Shown here one piece after another: positions 1-11,014 of a DNA stretch of 34,816 bases. The stretch comes from Saccoglossus kowalevskii. Lineage: Eukaryota; Hemichordata; Enteropneusta; Harrimaniidae. The position numbers and the translations under genes are program-made. The stretch is taken from contig NW_003142306.1 of NCBI RefSeq assembly GCF_000003605.2, positions 431,129-465,944 on the forward strand, read 5' to 3'. Each line of letters begins with the position of its first letter. Position 1 is the stretch's first letter. Under the pieces are notes generated by a model, which searched no databases, had not been told where the DNA came from, and saw nothing but the letters and a program-made list of their open reading frames with translations.

Positions 1-485
1 AAATAACTTTATAAATTTACTAGAACCTTTGTGTTCTATGACTGTTAGACGCGGAAAATCGAACCCGTCAAGCCAGAAATAGTATGATATATTCACCAGA
101 ATACAAGATGAACGGAAATGTTAGGAAACCCCTTTCAGTGAAATTAGTCTTTAATGTTTCTTTCCCAACTATATACGATAACAGAACGTTTTTTCTTCCA
201 AGTTTTAGTGTATCACGTGCGCCATTTCACTACAGTAACATTACCTTGCAAAACATAGTCCGCGATAAAATGGTTCGTATTTGCGTTTTTACTGAGGTCT
301 GACATTAATAAATAGTTCGGATGTCACATACGTTTTTCCCCCACTTTTTGTAGTACGTTTTCAAATATAACAGGTACAAGAAAATGGCCGTGCGTAGTGA
401 GGTGATTGACCACAAAATTGAAGGCTGCCTGTGGCAGAGGCACTATTGCGTAAAGCGCAAAGGCCTCTGGGAAGGAGATTGCACT
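1..485. other. Intergenic sequence, nothing recognised
   Basis: AT-rich sequence without a convincing coding region, RNA gene or repeat. Short open frames exist but show no domain, no splice context and no codon bias. The stretch ends where the first copy of the ~280-bp GTACCATG element begins. Confidence 0.5.
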
Positions 486-763
486 GTACCATGTTTTTTC
501 TATGGGTTCTGCGCGCGCTGCTGAGGAGCGCGGAACGCCGAGCGGAGAGCCGGTGAAAATTCGAGAAAACAGGAATTCAACTTTGAAGTAATCCTGAACA
601 ATCATATTTATATGCTTTACACACGCAGGCGAGTCTCAACAACCATCCCAAAGTACAGTTTTCTGAGAGTTTTCGGCCTTTGTTTTCACTGTGATGGTTG
701 CCATGCGGTGAAAATGCCCGGATGTCCGCCCGAGAGTATAGCTTCCAAATGTTGTCATGGTAC
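486..763 (+). mobile_element. Interspersed element A, copy 1 (GTACCATG ends, 24-bp internal deletion)
   Basis: First of three copies of a ~280-bp element (others at 16680 and 21538), all in the same orientation. It begins with GTACCATG (486-493) and ends with the inverse CATGGTAC (756-763); similarity to the other copies stops at these ends. The body has a GC-rich head (CTGCGCGCGCTGCTGAGG) and a conserved middle (CTTTGAAGTAATCCTGAACA). Compared with copies 2 and 3 this one lacks about 24 bp after the ACACGCAGG motif. The missing piece is bounded in the other copies by CAGG on both sides, so a microhomology deletion is likely. No target-site duplication is evident. The short terminal inverted repeats suggest a non-autonomous DNA element; a SINE is less likely because I see no Pol III A/B box and no A-rich tail. 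Confidence 0.75.
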
Positions 764-2262
764 TTATAAACGTGTCACGGCGATTATGTTAGCATTTGTA
801 TTCGGGACAGGCAGTCACAGGGCTGGCATACGCCTCAGTGAGCACAATGAACCCCGCAATGGATCGCGTCTAAGTTGGAAGTTACGGTCAGTGGATTCAT
901 TTGTAGAAAATCACACTGTGTTAGCATTAATATTTACTGGCTGATTTTTTTCTAGCAGATTTTTTTCTATTTGCAGATTTTTTTCTATTTTCCTATGCCA
1001 TCAATTTATCATCTACGATATTCGCGTAGAATCTAAATATAGATAGTAACTAGAAAATATTTTGTATGTGTGTTTTGAAGCGGAAACGTTTCTCTGAATG
1101 ATTTACATCGTCAATTTTGGTTCCCCTAGCGTCTCTAATAAATAACCTATCTAACCGCTGGAATGAATTAATGATATTATCAAAAAATCATTGAAGATTT
1201 GGCGAAAATCGGTCGTTTTTGACATCGACGTATTTTCGCTCGGAAACGCAAGGGCGATAAGGCTCGATTTTCAATGACGCAGGTTGTTTGGATCGAAGTG
1301 TTTCTTTTGTTTCGAGTAAATCTAGAAACATAACAACGTTTTTTTTTAGTGAATCAGAATATGTTCTGTTTCAATACAGGATTTTGATATGCCAATCGTT
1401 CAATTTTAACAATTTCTTACTGAAGCGTCCCCTGTATAAATGGTCCTTTAACTCTCCAAAAAATGACAATGGTACTAGCCCAGAATGAACTTCCTGTTCA
1501 GCAAGTTTTTAATTGTAGCAACGTTTACGCAACTGTACGAAAATACGCACACTCGCGAATTTGACAACATTCACTTGAGCGTTTTAGGATAGTGGGAATA
1601 GAAGCAAATAGATGGAAATACCAGTTACGTCACTCATGACGATTGATGATTCGATTGCAGACCGCGATAGTTGTATTTAGTGTTCATTTCTATGCAATAT
1701 GTCTACACCTGCGATTCTCAATTTCGATGTGTAAAATCATATCGCTGCTGTGGACAGCGACGGCTGACAGACAGTTTTGGTTCCGCGGCTCTCTTGACAC
1801 GGGCAACTAATTTTTAGATTACTTTTCTTTTTTACTATTCTAATGTTTACTTGGTCGCATTCTGTATATACCAGTCAGACACTGACAACAAATAAGTAAA
1901 CGCGCCGGGTCAACATGGGACTCTATAGGCTCCGGAGAGCGTCATCGTACAACATTAACGAAAAAATGCATTATTAAGACAAGGAAAAATAATGCTTTTT
2001 TGTCAAGTCTATAAATTCTCTTATTTTGGGGATATTTTGTAAGTGTACACGTATATGTATACCCATTAAAATTATCAAAATTTCAAATGTGTGTGAGAGT
2101 GATTTTGGAGTTATTGAAAAAATACCCGAAATGCTGTGACATTGTCTAATTGGTGGTGTGAATTGCCAAGCCAGCTTATAAAATAGTGAACTAAAGATTT
2201 CGTAAATATTACTGACCGCGAAAGAAGCCCATCGCGAAGTGTCTTGTTTTTATCATGATTAA
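764..2262. other. Intergenic sequence with a short tandem repeat
   Basis: No gene recognised. At about 941-992 an 18-bp unit of the type GCAGATTTTTTTCTATTT is repeated nearly three times. A weak hairpin (GCATTATT paired with AATAATGC) lies near 1970-1998. The rest is unremarkable AT-rich sequence. Confidence 0.5.
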
Positions 2263-2540
2263 CCATAGACCTCTTTGAAGGTATATGGATAAACTGAATG
2301 TTCTGTGAATATCACACATACCAAGGTAGCATACTTGGTTCTCTATTTTTTATAATATATTTTAATGATCTGCCACTTCACATAAATAGTAGCATTGACA
2401 TTACGCTGTACAAGGTGTCTTTCTGAAATCGAGAAGACTCTCCAATAATATTTACAATTGGTGCAGAAATAATAGAATGGCTGTAATTTGTGAAAAGACA
2501 AAAACATTGATTGTCACAACACAACAAAAACGTAATCATT

Positions 2541-2563
2541 TAAACAAACAAACAAACAAACAC
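2541..2563. repeat. (AAAC)n microsatellite
   Basis: About five tandem AAAC units (TTAAACAAACAAACAAACAA...) lie inside the dead retrotransposon, just before the palindromic insertion. Confidence 0.8.
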
Positions 2564-2585
2564 CAAACTGTAAACTTGGTGAAAT

Positions 2586-2611
2586 CATGGACCTTAGAAT
2601 TCTAAGGTCTA
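2586..2611. repeat. 26-bp palindromic insertion flanked by a 9-bp direct repeat
   Basis: A 20-bp perfect palindrome (GACCTTAGAATTCTAAGGTC, 2590-2609) sits inside the retrotransposon relic. It is flanked by identical 9-mers TGGTGAAAT at 2577-2585 and 2612-2620. Removing one 9-mer and the palindrome restores a plausible reading frame (..LGEIDLQKILGV..), so this looks like a later insertion with a target-site duplication. Extending outward gives a 28-nt palindrome with one mismatch. A related imperfect palindrome with CCATAGACCT ends lies at 2263-2288. Confidence 0.6.
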
Positions 2612-3300
2612 TGGTGAAATTGATTTACAAAAAATACTTGGTGTCCTTGTAGATGAAAATCTAACATGGAATCCTCAGTATGATAAGGTTTTCAAGCAAG
2701 TAACCAGTAACATTGCTTTACTAACGAGAATTAAAACATTTTTACCAATGTATACCAGAACACCTTTTTATAATAGTTATATACTACCTCATTTGGATTA
2801 TTGCAAAAACGAGCTCTGAGAGTTATATGTGACGTAAAGTACAATGCACCAACTGAGCAATTATTTAAAAAAACTATGTAATGCCATTACCAGATAGAAT
2901 TTGTTATAAGAATGTATGTATGTTCCAAAAATGTTATGGTAGCCTTTTTAATGTAATTAATCACATACGAGTTACTAGATCTAAAGCACAGTAATTATTG
3001 CAAATTCCGGCTACAGCCAAGGATTTTTATCGTAGAGGTTTCACTGTGAATGGTGCAAAACCATGGAATAGTGTAATTTTTTAATGTATTTGTAGGAATA
3101 TTGGGGTTGATGCTTTCTTTTAAAACTGCAGTATATTTTAATATTATTTCTGTAAAGTTTTAGTGTATTTTTATAGTTGTATTGTAATATATTATAATAT
3201 TGCTTTGTATTTAGAGGGCCCTAGAGTGAGACAAGCATCTTTGTTGAAGCTTACCAGGCTACACTTATTAAATAAGGTTTAATAAATAAATAATAAATAA

Positions 3301-5085
3301 ACATAATTGAATTCGAGTTTAAGTAATGTAAGTCATTTCGCAATTTCTGCAGTTGATTTTCTAAGCGAACACTTCCTCATTGGCACGTAATATCCGGGTA
3401 GTATCACACATCTCCTTAATCAGTTTGCAAACGCTTTCAGGCGTTCGATAATTAATTACGAACACATTCAAGCGTTTGTAAATTATATTTCCCTTAAACG
3501 AAGTTCGGGATGAAAAAATACGAGACCCTTAAAATGTTTCGAAACCCTCAATATGTCAACAATTTGTAGACCTTTTTGAAGACAACTGATTGGGCATAGT
3601 TATATAAGACTATGTTTATGAGACTCTCTGGAACAGCCTAAAAATGTACAAATTTGCACCTGCACAACAAATTTGGTTAATCAGGATTGTCTCATAAATG
3701 AGTTTGTGCTGTTTTCTTGACTATAGCTGCTAAACCGGCTCTTCGACCGGCGTTTCTTGGCAGCTCGCGAAAAGGCCATAAAAATACATGATACAGTGGT
3801 TCAAAAAACATAGAACCGTCTGTGACGTCGACGTAGCTCCGCTCCACGAATATGTACTGTCAACTTTTTGGTTGGTATTTAATAAATAAAAAGTCGGGCG
3901 ATACTAAAGTGACATTCAATGTTGGAAAATATCGAATTGATATTTGGATTGTGAAATGCAAAAAGAATTTTCGATTATTGCAAAATGCACAATAAACCAA
4001 CATGTGACTTACCAAATAAGGGCGAAAAATACTTTTTTGTAACACGACACTGTGTCTTCAGCTGATATTACGAGACGATTCAAAACCCGCTAGTTCGCAG
4101 CATCGCATCAATTCACAATAACAAGCGTATTCTAAAGACGTTTGTGGGGGAAAACTGCCACAAACAGTATAGGATCTTTAAATCTCACCAGATAGACTGT
4201 AGATACATCAAGCAGTAGACGGTATACCAGTGTGCAATGTTCTAATGGTGAACACGCATTTATTCAGTTGTACAGCAATGAGATAGAGCTAGTTGAAAAC
4301 TACATACGCTAGGACGATTTGGAACAATGTATCACTTGGAGTACAAAGGATGAAGTCTGTCTTTATTAACACTCTTTGTCAATTTAAAGACAAGGGTGGA
4401 TTCACACCTTAGAATTTTAATCCTTGGCGTCAATTAATATGATTGGTTGTTTTAATTGAGCCAATCAGGGAGAATACACTTATGTAAACTGATAGAAATG
4501 GCTGAATACAGGCCAAAGTGTGTTTCTTTGCGTCACGAAAACAGCATAAATCTATAGGAAATTTGCCTACTACTACGCAATCTTGATAACATAACTAAAG
4601 ATAATAAATACTGATAATTACATACAACAATGAAATAAATCCGATAAAAAGAAGTGAAGTTATGGTTAAATAACATGAAAAATATATGTATCCACATGGT
4701 AATAACGATAACGTTTTAATATAAACGCTTTCTTTAAGATAATTCTTACTAAATATTTAATGTACAGTTACAACGGTATTAACCAATAGGAAATCTCTTT
4801 TGATAATTAGTTTATGCAATAGTGATTCTATTATAAAATTCATCTTAGTTGTCATTTCCCTCCATAAATGTTAATGAGAAGTCATTGGTTTGCGTTAATT
4901 AATTAAACTGTATACAATGCATAATTAGCATATATAGTAGTCCTTATTAATAGCTCAAGGTAACTGGTTCAACATGTTTACATAAAAAACAATATATAGA
5001 GCTCTGCACATCAAACTATAAACATCGTTAATAACTTTCAAAGCTGGGAATTAAACGCTGCTTAATATTTACATTTTTGTATATA
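3301..5085. other. Intergenic sequence, no gene recognised
   Basis: AT-rich DNA without a supported coding region. The only structure I note is an 84-bp segment at 3615-3698 with perfect 10-bp inverted ends (TTTATGAGAC and GTCTCATAAA), which may be a tiny hairpin element or chance. Confidence 0.5.
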
Positions 5086-5251
5086 TTAGGGCGAAGGGGT
5101 TGTCACTCGCGCACGCGCGGGAATTGAGTCCCAACCGACGATAACAACGCGTGTTTAAAAGGCAAAGGCTCATGGGTGGACGCTTGTCTGAAAACAATGA
5201 CACGCTATGCCCTACTGACGCATGCGCAGGTGACGACACCCCCCGCTTTAA
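5086..5251 (+). mobile_element. TTAA-flanked MITE (element B), copy 1
   Basis: Non-autonomous inverted-repeat element of 166 bp, the first of three same-strand copies (others at 8707 and 9955). The right terminus is intact (GCATGCGCAGGTGACGAC...CCCCGCTTTAA, ending 5251); the left terminus is degraded (TTAGGGCGAAGGGG). The middle shares AATTGAGTCCCA, CGACGATAACAAC, GCAAAGGCTCA and AACAATGACACGCTATG with the other copies. It carries CGCGCACGCGCG at 5108-5119, a full match to the NRF1 consensus YGCGCAYGCGCR. The size and lack of coding sequence fit a MITE. The TTAA ends could be a piggyBac-like target duplication, but the terminal sequence does not prove a superfamily. Confidence 0.8.
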
Positions 5252-5359
5252 ATCAATAATGATAGTTTCTCTTTAACACATATGCAAATTTTCAATGTAA
5301 GTAAATCAGGCTCATTAACCCATATTTCTCGTATTCGAAATGTTTTAGACTGAACAATT

Positions 5360-5660
5360 AATTCACGCGTTTATAACCTCAAGATTGAATTACTGAAATA
5401 GTCTTCCATCTTCCAGAACATCTGATCAGATTGGCCATCATTTTGCAGCACGGTTGTTACACCGTCTCGTAACGTGAACACATATCGCCTATTCTTAAAA
5501 ATCTGCATTGGTTACCAACCACTCAGCGTATTGTTTTTAAAGTTGTAATGCCCACACATAAAATCTAACATGATGATGCGCCAACCTGTTTGTATAACCT
5601 CAATAATATCCATGTCAGAGCAGCCCGTTCTTCGTCTATGATTAATTTAGTTGAACATCG
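5360..5660 (+). mobile_element. Dead non-LTR retrotransposon fragment (HWLP region)
   Basis: Frame-shifted translation gives the block common near the C-terminus of CR1/L2-like reverse transcriptase proteins: a degenerate RLNY.NSL stretch, then REHISPILKNLHWLPTTQR at about 5473-5529, followed by IVFKVV. Stops and frameshifts interrupt it, and neither a 5' part nor a clear 3' tail is visible. It differs from the fragment at 2290-3300 and is probably an independent insertion. Confidence 0.6.
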
Positions 5661-6479
5661 TTCTAAGCAGGAGCACTATATTGGATTATTATTATCAATT
5701 TCTTTCGTCAGATAATAAAAATAACTAAACAAGACTAAGACAAAATAGTATTATTTTTACTATTTGTGTTATTATTATTTTTCACAGAAGTTTCGTCACA
5801 AATAAACATAGTTGGTTGTTCATTTCAGCTTCGTATTTACGGATACTCACTCTCTATCTGAAACCAGTTAAGAACAGCGAAGACAGCATTTCAATATTAA
5901 CACATTTCTTAGCGCAAAATAAATACTCCCGATACAAAAATAATTGGACAGTAGTGCAGATTTTGATTAGTCACTCGTTATATTAAATTAGCTTTTAATC
6001 TGTAATAGAAAAATGCCATAAAAGGCGTTCAAATATTTACACTTGTTGCTAGTCGCATACATATGTGAGGCTATAACGGATTAACCCTGAAAAACGGAAT
6101 AAAACTTTTAAACCTGACAAACCTATGTCGATTTAGACCTAACACCCGACATTGCAATATTGTAAAGCATCTAGTAGCATTTGTTAGTGTAGCTATGGTC
6201 AGGTATAATATTGAACAGTTTACACCAATATTTAACACATGCAGTATCGCACAGTATGGAAAACATCGGTACTCTCATATACGCCCAAGAACATACACAT
6301 TTAAAACATTAAAAGTGACACCCAAAAAGCTGTGGCAGAATTGAAACTGAATTTGTTCCAAACAGTGATACTAGTATTCATCAAACCCCCATATGTCTGC
6401 ACCATATGTTAAAATTTAAAAAAAAACGAACACATTCCTGTCATTTGTGTAACTATAAATATATTAAAGAAAACGTTCT
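5661..6479. other. Intergenic sequence, nothing recognised
   Basis: AT-rich sequence with no supported gene, RNA or repeat beyond short homopolymer runs. Confidence 0.5.
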
Positions 6480-7270
6480 CAGCTTTGAGGGAGAATGTTT
6501 TGGCTGTCTCTGACTATATCAATAAAATTATACTATACGCCACTGCTACCCTTTCACCGTTGTATATTCATTTTTCATTTTTTTTAAATAAATTTCCGAC
6601 TGCTTTAGATGCACTAAGTTTTGTTTTTAACAAGTCAACAGATGATTTCCCTGTTTCGCATTAAGAACTCAGGGAATTTGAAGGACGTTGTAAGCCAATA
6701 ACTGTGTTGGATACTAGAGCAATGTCGTCTGCAAAAAACTCATACTCTCAAACAGATTTGGTGGGTGCTCCGACGCATATCAATGAGCGATTCATTTGAC
6801 AATTCATTAACGAAATATGAAAACAATAAGGGCTTAACATGCACTTAGATAATTAAAATAATCAGTATACGTATTATCATACGTATTATTTGACACACAT
6901 CTGTGTACATAATATTAGCATCTTTAACAAGTCACCCCTCATTCTAAAAAGATTATCCACAATCTTTGACGCTCCACGGTGTCGAAGGCCTTAAAACACT
7001 CAATGAATACACAATAAAGTTTCCTGCGCTTTTTAGATCTATAGTTTTAATAATCGATTGCAGAATATCAACGACAAAAACCTGATTGTATCTCATCGAT
7101 CTTTCCAAGACATTCTGCCAAAAGACAGAACGATTATTTAAGATAAAAGTGAAAAAATGTGCTAAGAATACTCGATAACAAAGTAATTCTGAGTACCATA
7201 CAGAAAGGAAAACACCTGCATCAAGTCTATTAAAGGCTTGTGTATTTGGTATCGGATATAAAATTAACAT
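6480..7270 (-). mobile_element. Dead non-LTR retrotransposon, reverse transcriptase core (minus strand)
   Basis: Read on the minus strand with frameshifts, this region shows several reverse transcriptase landmarks in order. There is KIDEIQSGFCR (about 7110-7075), the motif A region CFKAFDTVERQRLW (about 7000-6958), LLFSYFVNELSNE (about 6833-6795), the catalytic motif C as FFADDIALVSNT (about 6740-6705), and a GLQRPSNSLSS / NGERVAVAYS tail (about 6705-6530). The FADD box survives, unlike the relic at 2290-3300, but stops and frameshifts rule out a functional protein. The order and spacing are those of a LINE-type polymerase. The element is truncated at both ends. Confidence 0.65.
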
Positions 7271-8706
7271 ATATGGCGGGTGCTAATACCCGAGCGTAAC
7301 CTCATGTGATCTCGATTCGGTTAGATATTTAATCCAGTTTATCGTCGGATCAGTATCACAGGTCTTCTAGTACCACTGAATAAGACCTTGCTTCAGATGG
7401 CTAGATTCAGAATAACCATGTTATAATGTAAGATATGGGACGATAAAGGTTATAAATATTATATATTTATTATAATACATAGTTTATATCGTGCCTGATA
7501 TCAATCAATCATACCAAATACTGCTTCCACATTATTACCCTGGCTAGTTTGTCATGTACTGAGTCAAACTTATTCGCCATCTCAACTCCCAGGAAGCATA
7601 CAAGCCTGGCTGTCATATACATGCTCACATGAGTTGAGTGCCAATCGACTGCATAGCAGGTTTCATTGTTTCCTGCGTAGAGAGTGACAGTAGTAGTAAC
7701 TACCTTTCCCAAGGATACAATACCATAACATAGTCAGATTTCGAAAACCTTATCTAATCACCCGTTCAAAATGTTTGTACATGAGAATCAATTATTTTTG
7801 AGTTATAAATAAAAAAAACATTTCCGAAATTACTGTTACTGTTGCAACCGACTCACACCTCTACCAATTTGCAATGGTTTGCTCTTGTGCCAATCAAAGT
7901 GAACCATCAATCCATAAGCTCGATAATCGACTTCTCAAGTGTCGCAAACACTCAAAATCGTCTTATAAACGTAAAAGTAAATGTTAGTGGTGCTTACCCG
8001 ATTTACGTCTCAAAAACAGTCTGAATCGAAATAACGATTTCTCCTGTGAACACTTTTTCAATCATGATGGTCTTCGGTTCACGATCATCGGTGTCATTAT
8101 GTGTCACACATGTCACATATGTCGCTATTTTAACAAGCTCATCTAATCAACAAGCAACGTTATTGGCGACTCTTTGACTTGTATCAATTTCACAGCAGCC
8201 ACTTTACTTTAATCACCTTCCGACTGGATGTCTCTTGGAATCACATCACGTGCGCTCAGTGTTAAGCTATGTATGTGTATTACACGCATAGATGGGACAA
8301 CATTCATCGTGAATCGGTGACTAGATTAAAATGTATCAATTTTGCCTAGGCTGTAGCATACACTATGTCACCATATTGAGATCGTTACATTCTTCGCAAC
8401 AACACAGGCAGGGGACTCAATCAGCCACGTCACTCTCTCGAATGTATACGAACTATTGCTGCGCATAACTCGGCGGCGAATCTGGAAACATGTACATAAA
8501 ACATGTTCTTGCTTTTTTTCTGTTAGTTTCTGTTTATTAACGTATTTTTCTGATATATAAAAATGAGAACAATCGCTCATTGTCAGCCACGTTTTCGTAC
8601 GTTGCATATACATTCGATAAAGCATGTCCAATGGCATTCATCAATGGATGTTGTGAGTGTGTTGTCAGTCAACATGAATTTGCACTTTCTCGGATTTCCG
8701 GATGTA
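7271..8706. other. Intergenic sequence; one weak minus-strand open stretch
   Basis: No gene is supported. A minus-strand open stretch at about 7509-7697 (LYAGNNETCYAVDWHSTHV in its middle) is less AT-rich than its surroundings. It lacks an ATG and clear splice signals, so it is either a decayed exon or chance. The remainder is AT-rich. Confidence 0.4.
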
Positions 8707-8874
8707 TTAAAGCGGAGGGATCGTTACCTGCGCACGCGCGAGAATTGAGTCCCAGGCGACGATAACAGCACACGCTAAAATGCAAAGGCTCAGGGGTAGA
8801 CGCTTGTTCGTAAACAATGACACGTTATGGCCGGCCATCTGACGCATGCGCAGGTGACGACTCTCCCGCTTTAA
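8707..8874 (+). mobile_element. TTAA-flanked MITE (element B), copy 2
   Basis: Best-preserved 168-bp copy. The left end TTAAAGCGGAGGG..GTTACCTGCGCACGCG and the inverse of the right end TTAAAGCGGGAG..GTCGTCACCTGCGCATGCG match over roughly 30 bp. TTAA stands at both edges (8707-8710 and 8871-8874). The NRF1 consensus TGCGCACGCGCG is at 8729-8740, and a second, weaker NRF1-like GCATGCGC lies in the right arm. No coding capacity. Confidence 0.85.
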
Positions 8875-9954
8875 GATTTCGGGTTTCCGAGTTACCGCTG
8901 AAGTGTATGTCAATAGTGAAAACAAGATGAAGATGATATATGGCGGTTGTAGTCAATTCGATTCTGACTAGTTCTACAATTATTGTAAGAGTGGGAGTCT
9001 GTATTGAACAGTTCTAAAACCAAGTACATAGTACTGTGTCCATTGCATGTCTACACACATATTGGGGAGTACCGGTATATCAGTACTATCAACATGTTAT
9101 GTTATTGACCTCTACGCCTCATGTCGTTGGTGGCGCTTTCCAATTCCAATTGGATTTGCAAGATTTATGGCGCAAGACATGAGTCCTAGTTGACACAGAC
9201 ACACCGCAATACTCTTCACTTGTGTGCATGGTAAGAGTTTCCACAGTCACCACTTACAAGAAACAGTCACTCAATTCTGTTCTCCGTTGTAGAACGGCTG
9301 CGATTTAAACTATTTATTAAGAAATTTACTTTCTTTGTGGAAATCGCCACTTTTGACATACCTAAAAATAATCAAACAACCCCGTCGGTTTTAACCAAGA
9401 TTCAAACATCGCTACTCTTTGTACTAGATTTCTGGCAATGAATTAGCTTTCACAAAAAATCGTGATTGAAAGTATTATAATATTTATTATTCTCGAAAAT
9501 GTCACCATGCGATAACCAATATATATGCACGAATTAAACAGATATATTGATACATTCACGTGCGTAAATGAATAAAGCCCCTTGGGTTTACTGCGTAACC
9601 AATATCTAATCAAACTAACATACATTATTGAATTGTGTATCTTATATTATACAATGTTGTGATGTGTCGTTGTTATATGCAATGAATGCTATGAATTTTT
9701 CGTAACACTGGGGACATTGTTGAATGAATGGCGTAGGGTATGTTTAGATCTTAGTACTTGCCACGACTACGATTGAATCGCGACTAGATCATACAGTCGA
9801 ATCGTAAGGTGTATGGATGTATATGACTGTAAATTAAAGTCGTAACATTTCTACATGTTGAGTTTTTACGACCAATATTGGCTAATCGGTGACAGGTTAT
9901 AAGTGTACGTGTATCAATATTTTTAACACGTTGATGTAGGATAAGCGGACTAGT
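8875..9954. other. Spacer between two MITE copies, nothing recognised
   Basis: About 1.1 kb of AT-rich DNA. No supported gene; only short palindromes such as CCAATTCCAATTGG near 9138-9153. Confidence 0.5.
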
Positions 9955-10111
9955 TTAAAGCAGGAGGGTGGTCACCTGCGCACGCGCGGAAATTGAGTCC
10001 CAAGCGACGATAACAACACACACTAAAAACACAAAGGCAGGCGCTTGTTTGTAAACAATGACACGCTATGGCCCCCTGACGCATGCGCAGGTGACGACAT
10101 CCCTGCTTTAA
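9955..10111 (+). mobile_element. TTAA-flanked MITE (element B), copy 3
   Basis: 157-bp copy with TTAA at both ends (9955-9958, 10108-10111) and matching terminal arms TTAAAGCAGGAGGG..GTCACCTGCGCACGCG / GCATGCGCAGGTGACGAC..CCTGCTTTAA. The perfect NRF1 consensus is at 9977-9988. It is shorter than copy 2 through a small internal loss around the CACAAAGGCAGGCGCTTG region. Same orientation as the other copies. Confidence 0.85.
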
Positions 10112-11014
10112 CATTTTACAAGGTCAGGTTTGCCGCTACTGTGAATAAGTTGTCAATAGTTGAAAATGTGATATGTAAAACACAAAAATGAGTCATGTAA
10201 CCGGTATTGACATATTTACAATGCTGGAACATTTTGTTCATTTATGTATGCCAAGAATTTCTCGTCGTCTATCCCCAATTCACCGGTCGGCCGGTTAGTT
10301 GGTGTGATTTGAACGATCCTTAAACCCTAATTTCATTTCACAAACAGAAATAATGACAACTTTAAATCGTATATAAAAAAAACAAGAGCATATAATAATA
10401 ATAATAATGAAAGTGTGTTAATATTCTATTTGTTTCTATTCGGTCAACGAAACTGTTCGTGTAAGACAGCCGTTCGAGTGAGGTTTTGGGAGTGGGCGGA
10501 AAAATATCTTATAGGTTTGTTGTTGGGAGGCAGTTTTACTTCTCTGCACACAGTTCAGCAAGTACGATGTATTTTGGCAAGAGGGCGGAGAGATTTTTCA
10601 CGCGTTTGCGTGGGTATTTTCATTCTTGTAGTTGGTAGTTCACAATTAACCGTTAAAGTACTCCTAGAGTTCACCTTGGCACATGTACTTTGTTTGTCAC
10701 TGTTTACGTTCGGTACACTACATAGCCTGAGACCCCTTAGCGAGTAGGACTTTCGTTCTTTTTACCAATCTTATTGGCCAGTGTTTTGTTACTTTCTCCT
10801 TGCGAGTGCAGAAGCTGTTCGACAAAAACGTTCGGTAGTGGGATGGGGATGCGCGCACCAAATGCAGTGAGTGGAGAAAGAAGAAGATGAAGATTAAAAG
10901 AGATGCAGATTTTGAATTTTTAATTCCAAAATGGTATGGCACTTTCTTAAAGGAGTAGAAGGAGTTTTTGTTAATGACATTTAAAATTAATAGGAAAAAC
11001 TACATGAGCACTAT
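10112..11014. other. Intergenic sequence of somewhat higher complexity, no gene recognised
   Basis: An open stretch at about 10415-10747 on the plus strand lacks a good ATG context and recognisable domains. A short ATAATA run occurs at about 10392-10408. I see no RNA gene or terminal repeat here. Confidence 0.4.

Larger units (their letters stand above)
2290..3300 (+). mobile_element. Dead non-LTR retrotransposon, C-terminal reverse transcriptase and 3' end
   Basis: Conceptual translation with frameshifts gives blocks typical of CR1/Jockey-type LINE reverse transcriptases. They are QGSILGSLFFIIYFNDLP (about 2322-2375), NWCRNNRMAVICEKTKTL (about 2458-2511), LGVLVDENLTWNPQYDKVF (about 2638-2694) and FYNSYILPHLDYC (about 2767-2806), then QKRALRVICDVKYNAPTEQ and a distal FYRRGFTVNGAKPWNS block near 3026-3073. 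The catalytic YADD box after the SSIDITLY segment is missing, and several stops and frameshifts follow. The fragment ends in an AATAAATAAATAATAAATAAA-like tail at 3280-3300, usual for CR1-like 3' ends. It is 5' truncated and inactive. A 26-bp palindromic insertion interrupts it at 2586-2611. Family assignment beyond 'CR1/Jockey-like' is inference. Confidence 0.75.
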
